Of a stretch of 46,883 nt of DNA, positions 46,285 through 46,883 are shown in pieces. The stretch is from NCBI GenBank assembly GCA_964581365.1, contig CAZOOF010000011.1:1-46883 (forward strand), in the 5' to 3' direction. The number at the start of each line of letters is the position of its first letter. The stretch's first letter is position 1. The notes below the pieces were generated by a model. It ran no database searches. It was not told the DNA's origin and saw only the letters and a list, made by a program, of their open reading frames with translations. The position numbers and the translations under genes were made by a program. Source of the DNA: JAITWN01 sp964581365 (GTDB taxonomy: Bacteria; Pseudomonadota; Gammaproteobacteria; SZUA-140).

Positions 46285-46883
46285 ATGTCAGCAATCACCC
46301 AGCAAGCGATCGAGGCGGCAATCGCCACCTACACCGACCCCTGTCTCGGGACCGACCTGGTCCAGGCCAAGGTTGTGCGCGAGATCAGCGTGGACGGGGC
46401 CCGCGTGCGGGTGCGCATCGAGCCCGGCTTTCCGGTGCGGGGCTATGAGGAAACGCTGCGGGCGGCCCTCGTGGAGCGGATCGCTGCCGTTCCCGGCGTG
46501 GCGGAGGCTGAGGTGATCATCACTCCGCGCATCATCAGTCACGCGGTTCAGCAGGGCGTCAAGCCCATTCCGCAGGTGAAGAACATCATCGCGGTGGCAT
46601 CGGGCAAGGGCGGGGTCGGCAAGTCGACCACCACGGCCAATCTGGCTCTGGCGCTGGCGGCCGAGGGGGCGAGCGTCGGCGTCCTCGATGCCGACATCTA
46701 CGGCCCCAGCCAGCCGCGCATGCTGGGGGCGCAGACCCGGCCGGAATCGCGGGACGGTCATTCGATGGAGCCGGTGATCGCTCACGGAATCCAGTCCATG
46801 TCGATCGGGTACCTGATCGACGAGGACACCCCGATGATCTGGCGTGGCCCCATGGTGACCCAGGCGCTCGAGCAGCTGTTGCG
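46285..46883 (+). CDS. mrp: Fe-S cluster carrier ATPase Mrp/ApbC, 5' part
   Basis: The coding sequence begins at ATG 46285 (AGGAAG upstream) and runs off the right edge after about 199 codons. Residues 1-80 form a MIP18/DUF59-type domain. The Mrp ATPase follows, with deviant Walker A ASGKGGVGKST (about 107-117) and VGVLDADIYGPSQPRML as the switch/Walker A' region. Mrp/ApbC binds and transfers [4Fe-4S] clusters. The metal-binding CxxC expected near the C-terminus lies beyond the window. Confidence 0.93.
   Translation, partial: MSAITQQAIEAAIATYTDPCLGTDLVQAKVVREISVDGARVRVRIEPGFPVRGYEETLRAALVERIAAVPGVAEAEVIITPRIISHAVQQGVKPIPQVKNIIAVASGKGGVGKSTTTANLALALAAEGASVGVLDADIYGPSQPRMLGAQTRPESRDGHSMEPVIAHGIQSMSIGYLIDEDTPMIWRGPMVTQALEQLL

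Overview
The window looks like chromosomal DNA of a GC-rich gammaproteobacterium, free-living and respiratory, probably outside the enterics. Three gene orders point there. The block rnfABCDGE-nth runs toward metG and mrp. An ABC ATPase, argF, sodB, grxD and rnt lie together, followed later by pyrC and argG. As I recall them, the Pseudomonas and E. coli maps share these neighbourhoods. The far left end (VanZ-like protein, XrtA-type ATPase, family-5 nucleotidyltransferase) resembles the edge of an exosortase/exopolysaccharide locus. I see no phage, insertion sequence, tRNA, rRNA or CRISPR array.

Layout, left to right. 1-2742: edge of the EPS/exosortase locus. 2978-4671: cytochrome c4 and an orphan FbpC-like ATPase, convergent and overlapping by 13 bp. 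4723-6863: argD-argF, coupled by ATGA. 6988-8936: Fe-SOD, CGFS glutaredoxin and RNase T; a sigma70-type promoter can be read for sodB and for grxD, and sodB has a structured leader. 8983-18934: a sulfur-uptake locus. 18958-22607: pyrC, a divergent MoeA-like protein and an M17 aminopeptidase. 22939-29920: a three-gene pyruvate/2-oxoacid dehydrogenase operon whose third gene fuses E2 to E3, then argG and a small FixH/YtkA-like lipoprotein. 29999-37522 (minus strand): a double-length UvrA, an uncharacterised P-loop protein and MetA. 37636-44040 (minus): rnfABCDGE-nth-DUF1841. 44101-46883: metG and mrp, divergent; mrp is cut by the window end.

The most distinctive system is the sulfur locus. A sigma54 enhancer-binding regulator with a GAF-like N-terminus is divergent from oscA-porin-sbp-cysT-cysW-cysA-cysP-cysT2-cysW2. 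Between them lie two inverted repeats built on TTAACG/CGTTAA and, about 75 bp further, a near-consensus -24/-12 promoter. The arrangement suggests that sulfate and thiosulfate uptake is controlled by sigma54 rather than only by a CysB-type factor. The sulfate (Sbp) and thiosulfate (CysP) binding proteins each have their own permease pair but there is one ATPase gene, so the second pair probably shares CysA. In both halves an 11-bp perfect hairpin separates the binding-protein gene from its permease genes.

Other unusual items are the E2-E3 fusion with DHRVVYG in its active site, the tandem UvrA with four ATPase domains, the P-loop gene one base upstream of metA, and a dispersed family of GAAAGNN heptamer repeats in intergenic gaps. 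All functional calls rest on reading motifs and gene order; no database search was possible.
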